A DNA stretch of 64,000 nucleotides from positions 1 to 64,000 of the forward strand of contig JAIKYD010000021.1 of assembly GCA_024683485.1 (NCBI GenBank), read 5' to 3'. This document shows, in pieces, positions 1 to 7,787 of the stretch; the stretch's first letter is position 1, and every line of letters starts with the position of its first letter. Source of the DNA: Saccharofermentans sp. (lineage in GTDB: Bacteria > Bacillota > Clostridia > Saccharofermentanales > Saccharofermentanaceae). The notes under the pieces were generated by a model. The model worked only from the letters and a program-made list of their open reading frames with translations. It searched no databases and had not been told where the DNA came from. The translations under genes and the position numbers were made by a program.

Positions 1-1
1 G

Positions 2-388
2 AGGCCCAGATACCGTTTGGTCGTGCAGGGTTATGAAGGTACGGGATTTATCCCGTGGTACATAAGGTTTAACGGAGCGGGCGAATTAGTGGAAAAGTTC
101 GGCATCGACAAAGGTGAATTCAGGTCGTTCCCGAGCGGCCATAGCATATTGAGCATGTCGGTGATAGTGATCCTGCAGATGCTTTCGTGGTCCTTTGAGA
201 AGCTTAAGGATAAGAGGCTGGTGATGAGCGTTCTGGGGTTTGTTTTCGCGTTGATGATAATGGGCACGAGAATGATGCTGGGCGCGCATTATCTGAGCGA
301 TGTTTCTTTCGGAGCGCTGATATGCTCTGTAATGGCATTGGCCTTCACGGCCGTTCAGCACAAGATAACAACAAGTCCAAATTCCTGA
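2..388 (+). CDS. PAP2-family membrane phosphatase, C-terminal part (5' end outside window)
   Basis: The reading frame is open from the first bases, so the start lies upstream of the window. The visible 128 residues carry the core of the PAP2 acid-phosphatase superfamily: a possible end of motif 1 (RPRYR at the very edge), motif 2 SFPSGHS, and motif 3 with Arg, then His five residues on, then Asp (TRMMLGAHYLSD). Hydrophobic stretches surround both motifs, as expected for an integral membrane phosphatase with its active site at the outer membrane face. Members dephosphorylate lipid substrates such as undecaprenyl pyrophosphate or phosphatidylglycerol phosphate; the substrate here cannot be told. 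The next gene starts 23 bases downstream, so the two may be co-transcribed. Confidence 0.85.
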   Translation, partial: RPRYRLVVQGYEGTGFIPWYIRFNGAGELVEKFGIDKGEFRSFPSGHSILSMSVIVILQMLSWSFEKLKDKRLVMSVLGFVFALMIMGTRMMLGAHYLSDVSFGALICSVMALAFTAVQHKITTSPNS

Positions 389-411
389 CAGGGAAGATCG
401 GAGGTATGAAT

Positions 412-1332
412 ATGAGTACGGTGACAACTGAACCCAAAGCAGCAAAGCCCATGCGCGAGATATCCGTCGAAGGATGCGAGGTGCTTGGAAAAGGCGGTAA
501 CGGCATAGTTTACAGGCTTGATCCCGAGACCATCGTTAAAGTGTATTTCGGCAACCGCAACACTCCTGAGAAGATCAACCAGAACAGGGAAGTCACGAAG
601 AAAGCGTTCGTACACGGTGTGCCGACGACGATCGCTTTTGATATGGTGAAGGTCGGGAATGATTACGGGGTCGTCTTTGAGATGATAAATGCGCAGGCAC
701 TCAATAAGGAGATCGTTGCACATCCGGAGAAGATCGAAGATTATGCCAACATGATCGCTGATACGCTTAAGAAACTTCACAGTACGGAGTTCGAGCCTGG
801 CACTCTTCCGGATTCGAGGGACAGGGCAAGAGCCGATATTAAGGCGACGCTTGATGCGGGTCTCTATACGCCGCAGGAAGCCGAGAAACTCTACAAGATC
901 GTCGACAAGATCCCTTACAGGAACACATTCATACATCAGGATTTCCATCCCGGCAACATCATGCTCCAGAACGGCGAGATCGTGCTGATCGACGTTGAAG
1001 ATTCCGGTCTGGGCCATCCCGTCCTTGATCTGTCATCTATGTTCCTGGTCTATATCACGGCAGCGAAAACACAGTGGAAAACGACCGAGATGGGCATTAC
1101 AAAGCAACAGTTCGCAACGCTCTGGGATATCATCGTCAAGAGATATTTCGGCACGACGGATTCCAAGGAGATCGAAGAGATCAACCGCGTTCTTGAAGGC
1201 TATTCCATGATCAAGCTGATCAGGGGCATTGCCACGTCTCCTTCGGTACCTAATATAATCAGAAAGCCTGTCTCAGCTATCAAGAAGAAGACACTTCTAA
1301 AAGTCGCTGACACGCTTTATCCGGTACCGTAA
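412..1332 (+). CDS. Aminoglycoside/choline-kinase-like phosphotransferase
   Basis: A 306-residue protein of the APH/choline kinase fold. The N-lobe has a glycine-rich loop (VLGKGGNGIVYRL, about 24-36) and a Lys in IVKVY. The C-lobe has the catalytic motif HQDFHPGN (175-182) and a metal-binding IDVED (193-197). It resembles the small-molecule kinase family best known as a paralogous group in Fibrobacter (TIGR02172), which has no proven substrate. ATG at 412 is chosen because GGAGG at 400-404 is 7 bases away; ATG at 406 is too close to it. It is followed 26 bases later by a phosphatase gene, so a phosphorylation/dephosphorylation pair on a small molecule is conceivable but unproven. Antibiotic resistance should not be assumed. 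Confidence 0.8.
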   Translation: MSTVTTEPKAAKPMREISVEGCEVLGKGGNGIVYRLDPETIVKVYFGNRNTPEKINQNREVTKKAFVHGVPTTIAFDMVKVGNDYGVVFEMINAQALNKEIVAHPEKIEDYANMIADTLKKLHSTEFEPGTLPDSRDRARADIKATLDAGLYTPQEAEKLYKIVDKIPYRNTFIHQDFHPGNIMLQNGEIVLIDVEDSGLGHPVLDLSSMFLVYITAAKTQWKTTEMGITKQQFATLWDIIVKRYFGTTDSKEIEEINRVLEGYSMIKLIRGIATSPSVPNIIRKPVSAIKKKTLLKVADTLYPVP

Positions 1333-1358
1333 AATATTGGGAGAACAGGAGAACTGAC

Positions 1359-2186
1359 ATGAGAAACACATTTATTGACCTTCCCGGCGTAAATAATGCG
1401 AGAGACCTTGGCGGCTATCCGGCAGACGGGAAGCGCATCAGGACAGGCGTGCTCTTAAGGAGTGGAAAATTGTGCAACGCAGAGCCCGAAGCGCTTGCTC
1501 TGCTGAGCGGGAAATACCGAGTGAAATACATCGTTGATTTCAGGATGGCTAAAGGAAAAGACCAGATTCCGGATCCTGAAGTTGAAGGTGCAGAGATCGT
1601 AATGCTTTCTGTCGTCGAATTGGAAGACTACATCGCCAAAGCCGGCAAACCCGAACTTGCTGATCAGTATCTGTCAGGTGACGGCGTCAAAGATCCAAAA
1701 GTGTTGTTCAGGCTCGCCTATGAATACGGGATGCTGAGTCCTGACATGTACCTTCTTTTGTTGTTAGGTGAGCGCGGCAAGAAAGCATACCGTGAGTTTT
1801 TCAGGCTCCTGATTTCGCACGATCCTGAGCAGGGTGCCATACTCTGGCATTGCGAAGACGGCAAAGACAGAGCTGGCCTTGCTGCCATGCTGATACTCTC
1901 CGTATTAGGTGCGGACAGGGAAGCAATTATCGAAGATTATATGCTCACCAATGAAGGCAATCAGGCTCGGATCGCTAAGACCAGAGCCGCATGCGAAGCG
2001 GCCGGTATGCCGCCTGACATGACCGAGGCAATGATATTTTCTGACGGAGGAGTTTTCGAACATTATATGACCTTCGCTCTCGACACACTCGAAAACAAAT
2101 ACGGAAGCATTGAAGGCTATGTCAGGGAAGAGCTTGGAGTTACAGACGAAGAGCTGGGAATACTGAGGGAGAAATATCTGGAGTAA
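1359..2186 (+). CDS. Tyrosine-protein phosphatase (IphP/Y_phosphatase3 type)
   Basis: A 275-residue soluble protein. The N-terminal LPGVNNARDLGGYP is the typical opening of bacterial IphP-like dual-specificity phosphatases. The P-loop HCEDGKDRAG (164-173) supplies the nucleophile Cys165 and phosphate-binding Arg171. The Lys-Asp-Arg version of the loop marks the subgroup that can accept phosphotyrosine and sometimes phosphoinositides. No signal peptide is seen, so it should be cytoplasmic. ATG at 1359 follows CAGGAGA at a normal distance. It probably shares a transcript with the upstream kinase-like gene. The physiological substrate is unknown. Confidence 0.85.
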   Translation: MRNTFIDLPGVNNARDLGGYPADGKRIRTGVLLRSGKLCNAEPEALALLSGKYRVKYIVDFRMAKGKDQIPDPEVEGAEIVMLSVVELEDYIAKAGKPELADQYLSGDGVKDPKVLFRLAYEYGMLSPDMYLLLLLGERGKKAYREFFRLLISHDPEQGAILWHCEDGKDRAGLAAMLILSVLGADREAIIEDYMLTNEGNQARIAKTRAACEAAGMPPDMTEAMIFSDGGVFEHYMTFALDTLENKYGSIEGYVREELGVTDEELGILREKYLE

Positions 2187-2263
2187 ATAGCCGGGCAAAA
2201 GATGTTCGTTTATATCAGATCAGTGCATTTGCCGATGTGAAGACCAAGAGGAAGGGCCCCGTC

Positions 2264-2740
2264 TTATAACCACTTGGATGCCCATTCCCTGAGTTCATCG
2301 ACTGTGGCGCTTGCCTTGAATCTTTCGCCGGCCGTGACTTTCGCGCCACTTGCAAGGCTGGCGATGTTTTCACCTGAAGAGCCGATCCCGCTCGAACCTG
2401 AAGTCGCAAAAGGAATTATCGTCTTGCCGGAGAAATCATATTGCTCAGCGAAAGTATCGATTATCGACGGTTCTCTGTACCACCATACCGGGAAGCCGAT
2501 GAATACAGCATCGTAAGAGGACATGTCCTCGACTGTGGAAGCGATCTCCGGGCGGCTCGCACGGTTCTTCATCTCGACAGAGCTTCTGCTCATGGGATTC
2601 ATCCAGTTAAGATCTGATTTTGTATAAGGTACACGCGGCACGATCTCGAAGAGGTCTGCGCCCGTGGCCTGTGCCAGAGTCGTGGCGAGCTTTTTGGTAA
2701 CGCCGCTCGCGGAGAAATAAGCTACTAGGATTTTAGACAT
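2264..2740 (-). CDS. Flavodoxin-like protein (second of a pair)
   Basis: A 158-residue flavodoxin-fold protein starting MSKILVAYFSASGVTKKLA, where SASGVTK is the FMN phosphate-binding loop. FIGFPVWWYREPS and PFATSGSSGIG match the later flavin contacts of the Flavodoxin_4-like group. The upstream frame is open to 2773, but ATG at 2740 has AAGGAGA at the right distance (reading the minus strand) and gives the canonical N-terminus. It starts one base after the stop of the preceding flavodoxin, so translation is coupled. The context with ohrR and glutathione peroxidase points to electron transfer in redox stress. The electron donor and acceptor are unknown. Confidence 0.85.
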   Translation of the reverse strand: MSKILVAYFSASGVTKKLATTLAQATGADLFEIVPRVPYTKSDLNWMNPMSRSSVEMKNRASRPEIASTVEDMSSYDAVFIGFPVWWYREPSIIDTFAEQYDFSGKTIIPFATSGSSGIGSSGENIASLASGAKVTAGERFKASATVDELREWASKWL

Positions 2741-2741
2741 A

Positions 2742-3161
2742 TTAACCCATCTCCTTTTTGATGTTTCTTGCAAACTCGCGTGCCGCGTTTAGGTCGTCTT
2801 CGTTGGGGCGGCCTTTGTTCATGCCTTTGAATTCGCCCTTACAGTGGAATTCCTTATCGAGCACGGGAATGCCCACTGTGCTTGCTACCGATCTTACTTT
2901 CTTATATGTGGATTTCATCATGGCTGCTGTGCCAAAATTAATTATCATGCCGACCTTGTCTTTGCTGAGACCTGACACGAAAGTACTTACTTCAGGAGCA
3001 ATCGTGAAGGCGTAATAGGAATTGCCGAGGAGAAGAACATCAACTTTTTCGTTTATTGGCGTATCGATAGGGAGAGCCTCAACACCCAGTTCTTTTGCGA
3101 TGGCTTCAGCGAGACGTTTTGTGTTACCGGTTTGAGTATAGTATCTGACTGCAAATGTCAT
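2742..3161 (-). CDS. Flavodoxin-domain protein (first of a pair)
   Basis: A 139-residue protein with the flavodoxin phosphate loop near its start (YYTQTGNTKRLAEAIA) and a second segment LLLGNSYYAFTIAPEV. The ATG at 3161 has AAGGAGA upstream on the minus strand. It is shorter than stand-alone flavodoxins (about 150-170) and diverged from its downstream neighbour, so the two are not a recent duplication. It lies directly behind the truncated glutathione peroxidase: the remnant's shifted frame ends 12 bases before this start, which suggests that the deletion in the remnant removed everything up to this gene's ribosome binding site. Confidence 0.8.
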   Translation of the reverse strand: MTFAVRYYTQTGNTKRLAEAIAKELGVEALPIDTPINEKVDVLLLGNSYYAFTIAPEVSTFVSGLSKDKVGMIINFGTAAMMKSTYKKVRSVASTVGIPVLDKEFHCKGEFKGMNKGRPNEDDLNAAREFARNIKKEMG

Positions 3162-3173
3162 TATCCTGTCTCC

Positions 3174-3325
3174 TTAGTTGTTCAAGAGTTTCTCGAGTCT
3201 TTCATATTGGGGGTAAGACCGCACTTTGTGGCGGTATTGACTATCAGGAGGAACTTGCCTTTAAACTCTGATAAGGACACGCTGTTGCCCTTGTTGTCGT
3301 TAACGGTAAAATCGTAAATACTCAT
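3174..3325 (-). pseudogene. Truncated, frameshifted glutathione peroxidase remnant
   Basis: From ATG at 3325 (minus strand, AAGGAA upstream) the sequence reads [20 protein letters not shown], then [19 protein letters not shown]. This is a clear glutathione peroxidase N-terminus including the peroxidatic Cys35. A run of five C (six would be needed) then breaks the frame: the in-frame reading stops at 3182, while the +1 reading continues as [11 protein letters not shown] and stops at 3174. It matches the first 50 or so residues of the intact paralogue at 3338-3877 (QYEPIEKLYKN at the same point). The remaining two thirds, with the Gln, Trp and resolving Cys, are gone. It is seen only when the minus strand is read between the neighbouring genes. 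Confidence 0.8.
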
Positions 3326-3337
3326 TTTCTCAATTCC

Positions 3338-3877
3338 TTATAAAAGTGCTTTTACACATTCTTCGACATTCTTCATGTCGCTTGTGGGTTCGAATCTTGC
3401 TACGACATTTCCTTCACGGTCGATGACGAACTTGGTGAAGTTCCACTTGATGTCAGGCTTCTTGTCCCAATCAGGATCAGCCTCTGAGAACATCTTCTCG
3501 AGAAGTGCCTTGTACTCATGCTCTTCAAATCCCTCAAAACCCTTCTGTGACTTAAGATATGTGTAGAGGGGAAGTTCATTCTCTCCGTTAACATCAGCCT
3601 TCTTCATCTGCGGGAAGGTTGTATTGTAGTGAAGAGTGCAGAACTCATGGATCTCATCGTCAGTTCCGGGAGCCTGGCCGCCGAACTGGTTGCAGGGAAT
3701 ATCAAGGATCTCAAGTCCCTGATCGTGGTAGTTTTTGTAAAGCTTCTCGATAGGTTCATATTGAGGAGTAAAACCGCAGCCTGTTGCCGTGTTGACGACA
3801 AGGATGACTTTTCCTTTGAATTCCGAAAGCTTTAATGTCTCGCCTTTTCCTGTGGTAACTTCGTAATCGTAAATCAT
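3338..3877 (-). CDS. Glutathione peroxidase (thioredoxin-dependent, Cys type)
   Basis: A 179-residue enzyme of the glutathione peroxidase family, which reduces hydroperoxides. The peroxidatic residue is Cys34 in NTATGCGFTPQYE. Other catalytic residues are Gln64 in PCNQFGGQ and Trp145-Asn146 in KWNFTKF. Cys80 in HEFCTLHYN sits where 2-Cys members carry the resolving Cys, so thioredoxin is the likely reductant. It uses Cys, not selenocysteine. ATG at 3877 is preceded by AAAAGGAG; the 14 codons upstream are not conserved. It lies 19 bases after ohrR, so it is very likely in that regulator's operon and induced by organic peroxides. Confidence 0.93.
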   Translation of the reverse strand: MIYDYEVTTGKGETLKLSEFKGKVILVVNTATGCGFTPQYEPIEKLYKNYHDQGLEILDIPCNQFGGQAPGTDDEIHEFCTLHYNTTFPQMKKADVNGENELPLYTYLKSQKGFEGFEEHEYKALLEKMFSEADPDWDKKPDIKWNFTKFVIDREGNVVARFEPTSDMKNVEECVKALL

Positions 3878-3896
3878 GACTGTTCTCCTTTTAGTT

Positions 3897-4358
3897 TTAT
3901 TGATTTTTGCACTTTGCATTTTCCATATTGTTCAATGCTTTGTAAGTAAGTATGTAAAGCATCTTGAACTCTTCTTCATTTAGTCCCACACAGGACGCGA
4001 TACAGGGAGGGATCTTGAGCGCTTCATCCTTTACGGATTCGCCTTTGTCTGTCAGCTCCAGGATCAGGAGTCTCTCGTCTTCAGGATCTCTTTTTCTTGT
4101 GATGTATCCGGTGGTCTCAAGTTTCTTAAGAACGGGAGTAAGGGTTCCGTAATCCAGGTGGACTCTGGCTGCCAGATCTCTCGAAGAAACGCTTACGGAT
4201 TCCCACATGACCATCATGACAATGTACTGGGTGTAGGTGAGTCCGAGCTTTTTGAGGTAAGGAGTGTACTGGCTTACCAGTTCCTTCGAGCACGCATAGA
4301 GTGGGAAACATACCTGGTTTGAGAGTTTAAGTGAGTCGTACTTTTTTGAATTCTTCAT
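3897..4358 (-). CDS. ohrR: OhrR-type MarR family organic-peroxide sensor/repressor
   Basis: About 153 residues with a winged helix-turn-helix of the MarR family. The N-terminal signature NQVCFPLYACSKE and the LTYTQYIVMMVMWE segment match OhrR; Cys17 is at the position of the conserved peroxide-sensing Cys. CIASC near the C-terminus offers a partner Cys, as in 2-Cys OhrR proteins. DPEDERLLILELTDKG is the wing. ATG at 4358 is preferred over 4364 and 4394 by spacing to an AAGAAG sequence, but the start is not certain. It is first in a minus-strand operon with glutathione peroxidase and two flavodoxins. A palindrome just upstream (4392-4406) is a candidate binding site. Confidence 0.88.
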   Translation of the reverse strand: MKNSKKYDSLKLSNQVCFPLYACSKELVSQYTPYLKKLGLTYTQYIVMMVMWESVSVSSRDLAARVHLDYGTLTPVLKKLETTGYITRKRDPEDERLLILELTDKGESVKDEALKIPPCIASCVGLNEEEFKMLYILTYKALNNMENAKCKNQ

Positions 4359-4391
4359 ATCCATTCTTCTTATGTATTGTGTTTGCTTTTG

Positions 4392-4406
4392 CACAATTTA
4401 CTTGTG
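4392..4406. promoter_or_regulatory. Candidate OhrR operator palindrome
   Basis: CACAA-TTTAC-TTGTG is a perfect 5-bp inverted repeat with a 5-bp spacer, 34 bp upstream of ohrR. It overlaps a TTGACA hexamer reading toward ohrR (4410-4405), although no good -10 box follows. OhrR/MarR regulators usually bind such A/T-rich palindromes near their own promoter. That it is the operator is inference. Confidence 0.4.
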
Positions 4407-4540
4407 TCAAAGTAATTATCTTACGAAAAATACACCATGTCAATAGAGAATTGAATATTTCTTTGCTCTCTTATAAGTTTTTTTGTCGCAAGAACACAGG
4501 CTCACTGCCATTAGTAGTGAAGCCGTATGATTTATGCTGA

Positions 4541-5137
4541 TTATGCGACTTGAAGATTCTTTACGATCTTATCAATTTCCTTGAAGCTTCTGGCTGTGAT
4601 CGTGATCAGAACGAGTAGCCCGTTGTCCTGGAAATAATAGATCTGAAGCGTTGAGACATCATAACCATCTCTATCTAATACTGTTTTAATCGCGAAACAG
4701 GATTTGCCATCCATTTTGTAGTCTTTGACGTACTCTATACTTTTAGCAGGATATTTTAAGGTTTTGTTCCATTCTTCGAGAGTGTGTTCTTTTGTAGCAT
4801 CTTCTTTAAGTTGTTCATCAAGCACATAATCGATTTTCAGGGTTGCCCGTTTTTCCCACACAAAACAGGGACCTGCTATATCTATGCCGGTATAGTCGTT
4901 CATTAATATATTTCTTTTATCAGTATCGAACCATTCGGCCCTGTAATCGCCTGTTAACTTATATGCTATACCTCCGGCATGGCTTATATATCTGTCACCC
5001 TCAATGGTTCCCACAACATCTCCGACAGTTGTTGTCTCGGTATAGAGTGGTATGGTGGTAACCGGTTCGTGAACTGAACTGCAGCCGGACATAAGAAAAA
5101 TTGTTGCAGACACAATAATACTTATAATCTTTTTCAT
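4541..5137 (-). CDS. Putative lipoprotein of unknown function
   Basis: A 198-residue protein with a classic lipoprotein signal: MKK, a hydrophobic stretch and the lipobox FLMSGC (Cys19). After a short Thr-rich linker (about 25-37) comes a single globular domain with no motif I recognise. It contains two Cys (in GPCFVW and KSCFAIK) that could form a disulfide outside the cell. It should be anchored to the outer face of the membrane. It stands alone on the minus strand, with an extended -10 promoter just upstream. The function is unknown. Confidence 0.75.
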   Translation of the reverse strand: MKKIISIIVSATIFLMSGCSSVHEPVTTIPLYTETTTVGDVVGTIEGDRYISHAGGIAYKLTGDYRAEWFDTDKRNILMNDYTGIDIAGPCFVWEKRATLKIDYVLDEQLKEDATKEHTLEEWNKTLKYPAKSIEYVKDYKMDGKSCFAIKTVLDRDGYDVSTLQIYYFQDNGLLVLITITARSFKEIDKIVKNLQVA

Positions 5138-5189
5138 CTAATAATCTCCCTTGCAAAAAAATCAAAGATTTCTTCGTATTCCAATAATG

Positions 5190-5198
5190 AGTATACCA
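5190..5198 (-). promoter_or_regulatory. Extended -10 promoter for the lipoprotein gene
   Basis: On the minus strand TGG-TATACT reads as an extended -10 element 53 bases upstream of the lipoprotein start at 5137. No convincing -35 box is present, which is acceptable for an extended -10. Confidence 0.4.
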
Positions 5199-5258
5199 TG
5201 AATGGCCCTTGATAAAATAATAGCGGAGTAATGATTCAGAACTGACAAGTAAAAATAC

Positions 5259-5287
5259 TTGACACGCCCCTGAAGCTTTGTTATTAT
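5259..5287 (+). promoter_or_regulatory. Sigma-A promoter of the ylxM-ffh operon
   Basis: TTGACA (5259-5264), a 17-bp spacer and TATTAT (5282-5287), 33 bases before ylxM. This is the best consensus promoter in the window, as expected for an essential operon. Confidence 0.8.
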
Positions 5288-5320
5288 GTGCAAGCTTGTA
5301 TAGAGGAGGCTTGCCTTTAA

Positions 5321-5647
5321 ATGCGCGAAAAATCAGTAAGAACAGATCTTTTGCTCGATTTTTACGGCAATCTTCTTACGCCCAAGATGAGGCGCACCTG
5401 CGAGAGTTACTATAACGATGATCTGACTTTGGCTGAGATCGCTGAAGCAGAGGGTATCTCAAGGCAGGGCGTTCACGACACGGTCAAGAGGGCGGAAAAG
5501 CAGCTTGAGGAGTATGAGGAGAAATTAGGTCTTCTTAAACTTTTCGAGCTGCAGCAGGCGATGGCAAAACAGGCATTGGCACATATCAGGAGCGGCGATA
5601 CCGCTAAGGCTGCCAAAGAGCTTGAAGAATTGATAGAGGAAATGTAA
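5321..5647 (+). CDS. ylxM: YlxM/p13-like DNA-binding protein
   Basis: A 108-residue YlxM family protein with a sigma-70 region 4-like helix-turn-helix (LTLAEIAEAEGISRQGVHDT, about 35-54) followed by a long charged helix. YlxM is almost always encoded directly upstream of ffh in Firmicutes, and a role in modulating the SRP pathway has been proposed. ATG at 5321 follows AGAGGAGG at 12 bases. The first gene of the operon, it ends 4 bases before ffh, so the two are translationally coupled. Confidence 0.93.
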   Translation: MREKSVRTDLLLDFYGNLLTPKMRRTCESYYNDDLTLAEIAEAEGISRQGVHDTVKRAEKQLEEYEEKLGLLKLFELQQAMAKQALAHIRSGDTAKAAKELEELIEEM

Positions 5648-5651
5648 CAGA

Positions 5652-7187
5652 GTGTTTGAGATCTTATCGCAAAAGCTTCAGAATATAACCTCAAAGATGC
5701 GCGGCAAGGCCCGTGTCAGTGAGAGCGACATCAAGGAAATGATGCGCGAGATCCGTATGGCGCTGCTTGAAGCAGACGTCAATTACGGTGTCGTTAAAGA
5801 ATTTGTTGCCGATATGTCCGAGAAGTGCAAGGGCGCTGATGTTATGGAGTCTTTCACTCCCGGTCAGCAGATCGTTAAGATCGTAAGAGATTCGCTTACT
5901 GAACTTCTCGGCGGTGAGGACGGCGAAGATAAACTCAAAGTATCTTCAACCGGTTTTAATATTATTATTCTTTATGGTCTTCAGGGTGCAGGTAAGACCA
6001 CTACGGCTGCCAAGCTTGCTAAGCTTCTTAAAGAGAATGGTAAGAAGCCAATGGTAGTTTCCGTTGACGTTCACAGACCTGCTGCTGCACAGCAGTTGAA
6101 AGTGTTAAGTGATTCAGTCGGCGTAGATTGTTATATCGATCCTGAAGAGAAGGATGCCGTTAAGATCGCAAAAGATGGTGAAGGCAGAGCAAGATATATG
6201 CTTTGCAACTATCTTATCATTGATACTGCGGGCCGTACTGTTGCAGATGAGGAACTCATGGAGGAGCTCCGTGATATAGCTGCTGCAGTCAATCCTACTG
6301 AGAAGCTTCTTGTTGTCGATGCAATGATCGGTCAGGAAGCAGTTAATGTGGCGCAGCTTTTCGAGCAGAACATTGGCATGGATGGCTTCATCATGACGAA
6401 GCTCGATGGTGACGCAAGAGGCGGTGCCGCACTTTCTATCCGTAAACTTACAAATAAGCCTATCAAATATATCTGTACTGGCGAGAAGGTTGACGCAATC
6501 GAGAGGTTCTATCCTCAGCGTATGGCTGACAGGATCCTCGGAATGGGTGATGTCGTAAGCCTTATTGAGAAGGCACAGCAGAATATAGACGAGGAAGAAG
6601 CCCGTAAGGCAATGGAACGCATGATGGGCAGTTCCTTCAACCTTGATGATCTTTATTCACAGTTCGAACAGATGAAGAAGATGGGTTCGCTTAAAGATCT
6701 GGTCGGTATGATGCCCGGGGCAGCCGGCAAAGTCAACGAGGAAGATCTTGATGATAAGATCGTTGACAGGCAGATGGCGATCATCACTTCCATGACCAAG
6801 AAGGAGAGAAGATCTCCGCAGATCCTTAATGCAAGCAGGCGTAAGAGAATAGCAGCAGGTGCCGGTGTTCAGGTATCAGATGTTAATAAACTCATCACAC
6901 AGTATGAGCAGACCGCCAAGATTATGAAGCAGTTCAGCAACGGCAAGGGCGGATTCAAGATGCCTAAGGGATTTGCAAAACAGGCAGCCAAGATGGGCCT
7001 TAAAGGCAACATGGGCGGTATGGGAGGTATGTCCGGCCTGGGTAATATGGGCGGTATGTCAGGAATGGGTTCAGGTTTTCCGCAGGGACTTGGAAGTCTT
7101 TCAGCTCCCAAAGAAGATAATGATTATCAGTCCAGTGCTCCGGCAGGAAGACGCGACCGCAAAAAGAAGCGCAAGGGCAGAAGATAA
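5652..7187 (+). CDS. ffh: Signal recognition particle GTPase Ffh
   Basis: A 511-residue SRP54 protein that binds signal sequences and SRP RNA and delivers ribosomes to FtsY. The N domain is at about 1-95. The G domain has the P-loop [14 protein letters not shown] near 107, [17 protein letters not shown] and [10 protein letters not shown]. The Met-rich M domain follows from about 300. It starts with GTG at 5652, inside reach of AGAGGAAATG at the end of ylxM. It is longer than most Ffh proteins (about 440-450 residues) because of a C-terminal Gly/Met-rich tail with repeated GGMGGM/GNMGGM units, then a basic end. Confidence 0.97.
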   Translation: MFEILSQKLQNITSKMRGKARVSESDIKEMMREIRMALLEADVNYGVVKEFVADMSEKCKGADVMESFTPGQQIVKIVRDSLTELLGGEDGEDKLKVSSTGFNIIILYGLQGAGKTTTAAKLAKLLKENGKKPMVVSVDVHRPAAAQQLKVLSDSVGVDCYIDPEEKDAVKIAKDGEGRARYMLCNYLIIDTAGRTVADEELMEELRDIAAAVNPTEKLLVVDAMIGQEAVNVAQLFEQNIGMDGFIMTKLDGDARGGAALSIRKLTNKPIKYICTGEKVDAIERFYPQRMADRILGMGDVVSLIEKAQQNIDEEEARKAMERMMGSSFNLDDLYSQFEQMKKMGSLKDLVGMMPGAAGKVNEEDLDDKIVDRQMAIITSMTKKERRSPQILNASRRKRIAAGAGVQVSDVNKLITQYEQTAKIMKQFSNGKGGFKMPKGFAKQAAKMGLKGNMGGMGGMSGLGNMGGMSGMGSGFPQGLGSLSAPKEDNDYQSSAPAGRRDRKKKRKGRR

Positions 7188-7207
7188 AAAATTATATAGT
7201 CGATCCC

Positions 7208-7221
7208 GTCATATATATGAC
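7208..7221. repeat. 14-bp perfect palindrome before rpsP
   Basis: GTCATATATATGAC is fully self-complementary and lies between ffh and rpsP, 43 bases before the rpsP start. It has no T-run, so it is not an evident terminator. It might be a protein-binding site or a small RNA hairpin. Confidence 0.35.
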
Positions 7222-7264
7222 GCAGATTATAAATAACAAAATACATATTTTGGAGGAAACAAAA

Positions 7265-7507
7265 ATGGCAGTTAAGATTCGTTTAAGAAGAATGGGTAAG
7301 AAAAAGGCACCTTTCTATCGTGTAGTTGTTGCTGATGCAAGATACCCCAGAGATGGCCGTTTCATCGAGGAGATCGGTTACTATGATCCCATGACAGAGA
7401 CAGACGGCGTTAAGATCGATGCTGATGCAGCAAAGAAGTGGATCGCTAACGGAGCTCAGCCCACAGATACAGTAAAGTCTCTTCTTAAGAAACAGGGAAT
7501 CATCTGA
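7265..7507 (+). CDS. rpsP: 30S ribosomal protein S16
   Basis: An 80-residue protein opening [20 protein letters not shown], diagnostic of bS16, with the [19 protein letters not shown] segment. ATG at 7265 has GGAGG at the proper spacing; the longer upstream frame is not conserved. Structural protein of the small ribosomal subunit body. It sits in the usual place after ffh. Confidence 0.98.
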   Translation: MAVKIRLRRMGKKKAPFYRVVVADARYPRDGRFIEEIGYYDPMTETDGVKIDADAAKKWIANGAQPTDTVKSLLKKQGII

Positions 7508-7551
7508 TAATCATCATTTGATCTCAAAAATAAAAGGAAGGAGAGCTTTAT

Positions 7552-7782
7552 ATGGACGATTTATTGGTATATATCGCCAAAGAACTTGTCAGCAATCCTG
7601 ATGAGGTAAATGTTAAGAAGACAGAGCGTGGAAACACAGTTGTTTTCGAGCTGTCCGTTGCTCCCGAAGATACAGGAAAGATCATCGGCAAGAACGGTAA
7701 AAGAGCCCAGGCTATCCGTTCGATCATGAAGGCTAAGTACCTTAAAGAAGGTAAGCGCGTTATTGTCGATATAGTAGGCTGA
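7552..7782 (+). CDS. khpA: KH-domain RNA-binding protein KhpA (YlqC)
   Basis: A 76-residue single KH domain protein with the RNA-binding GxxG loop in IIGKNGKRAQAIR. In other Firmicutes KhpA pairs with KhpB (EloR/Jag) and affects cell elongation and small-RNA biology. AAGGAAGGAG lies upstream. Its place between rpsP and rimM is the conserved one. It ends 5 bases before rimM. Confidence 0.93.
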   Translation: MDDLLVYIAKELVSNPDEVNVKKTERGNTVVFELSVAPEDTGKIIGKNGKRAQAIRSIMKAKYLKEGKRVIVDIVG

Positions 7783-7787
7783 TTCTT

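Noticed and set aside
86-445. Long minus-strand frames opposite real genes (also at 355-1017, 9318-9695, 16374-17057, 61896-62651)
   Set aside because: They lie opposite clearly conserved genes, have odd composition (Ser/Arg/Leu rich) and no ribosome binding sites.
412-1332. Antibiotic resistance by aminoglycoside phosphotransferase
   Set aside because: The fold and HxD motif are shared by many small-molecule kinases; nothing in the sequence indicates an antibiotic substrate.
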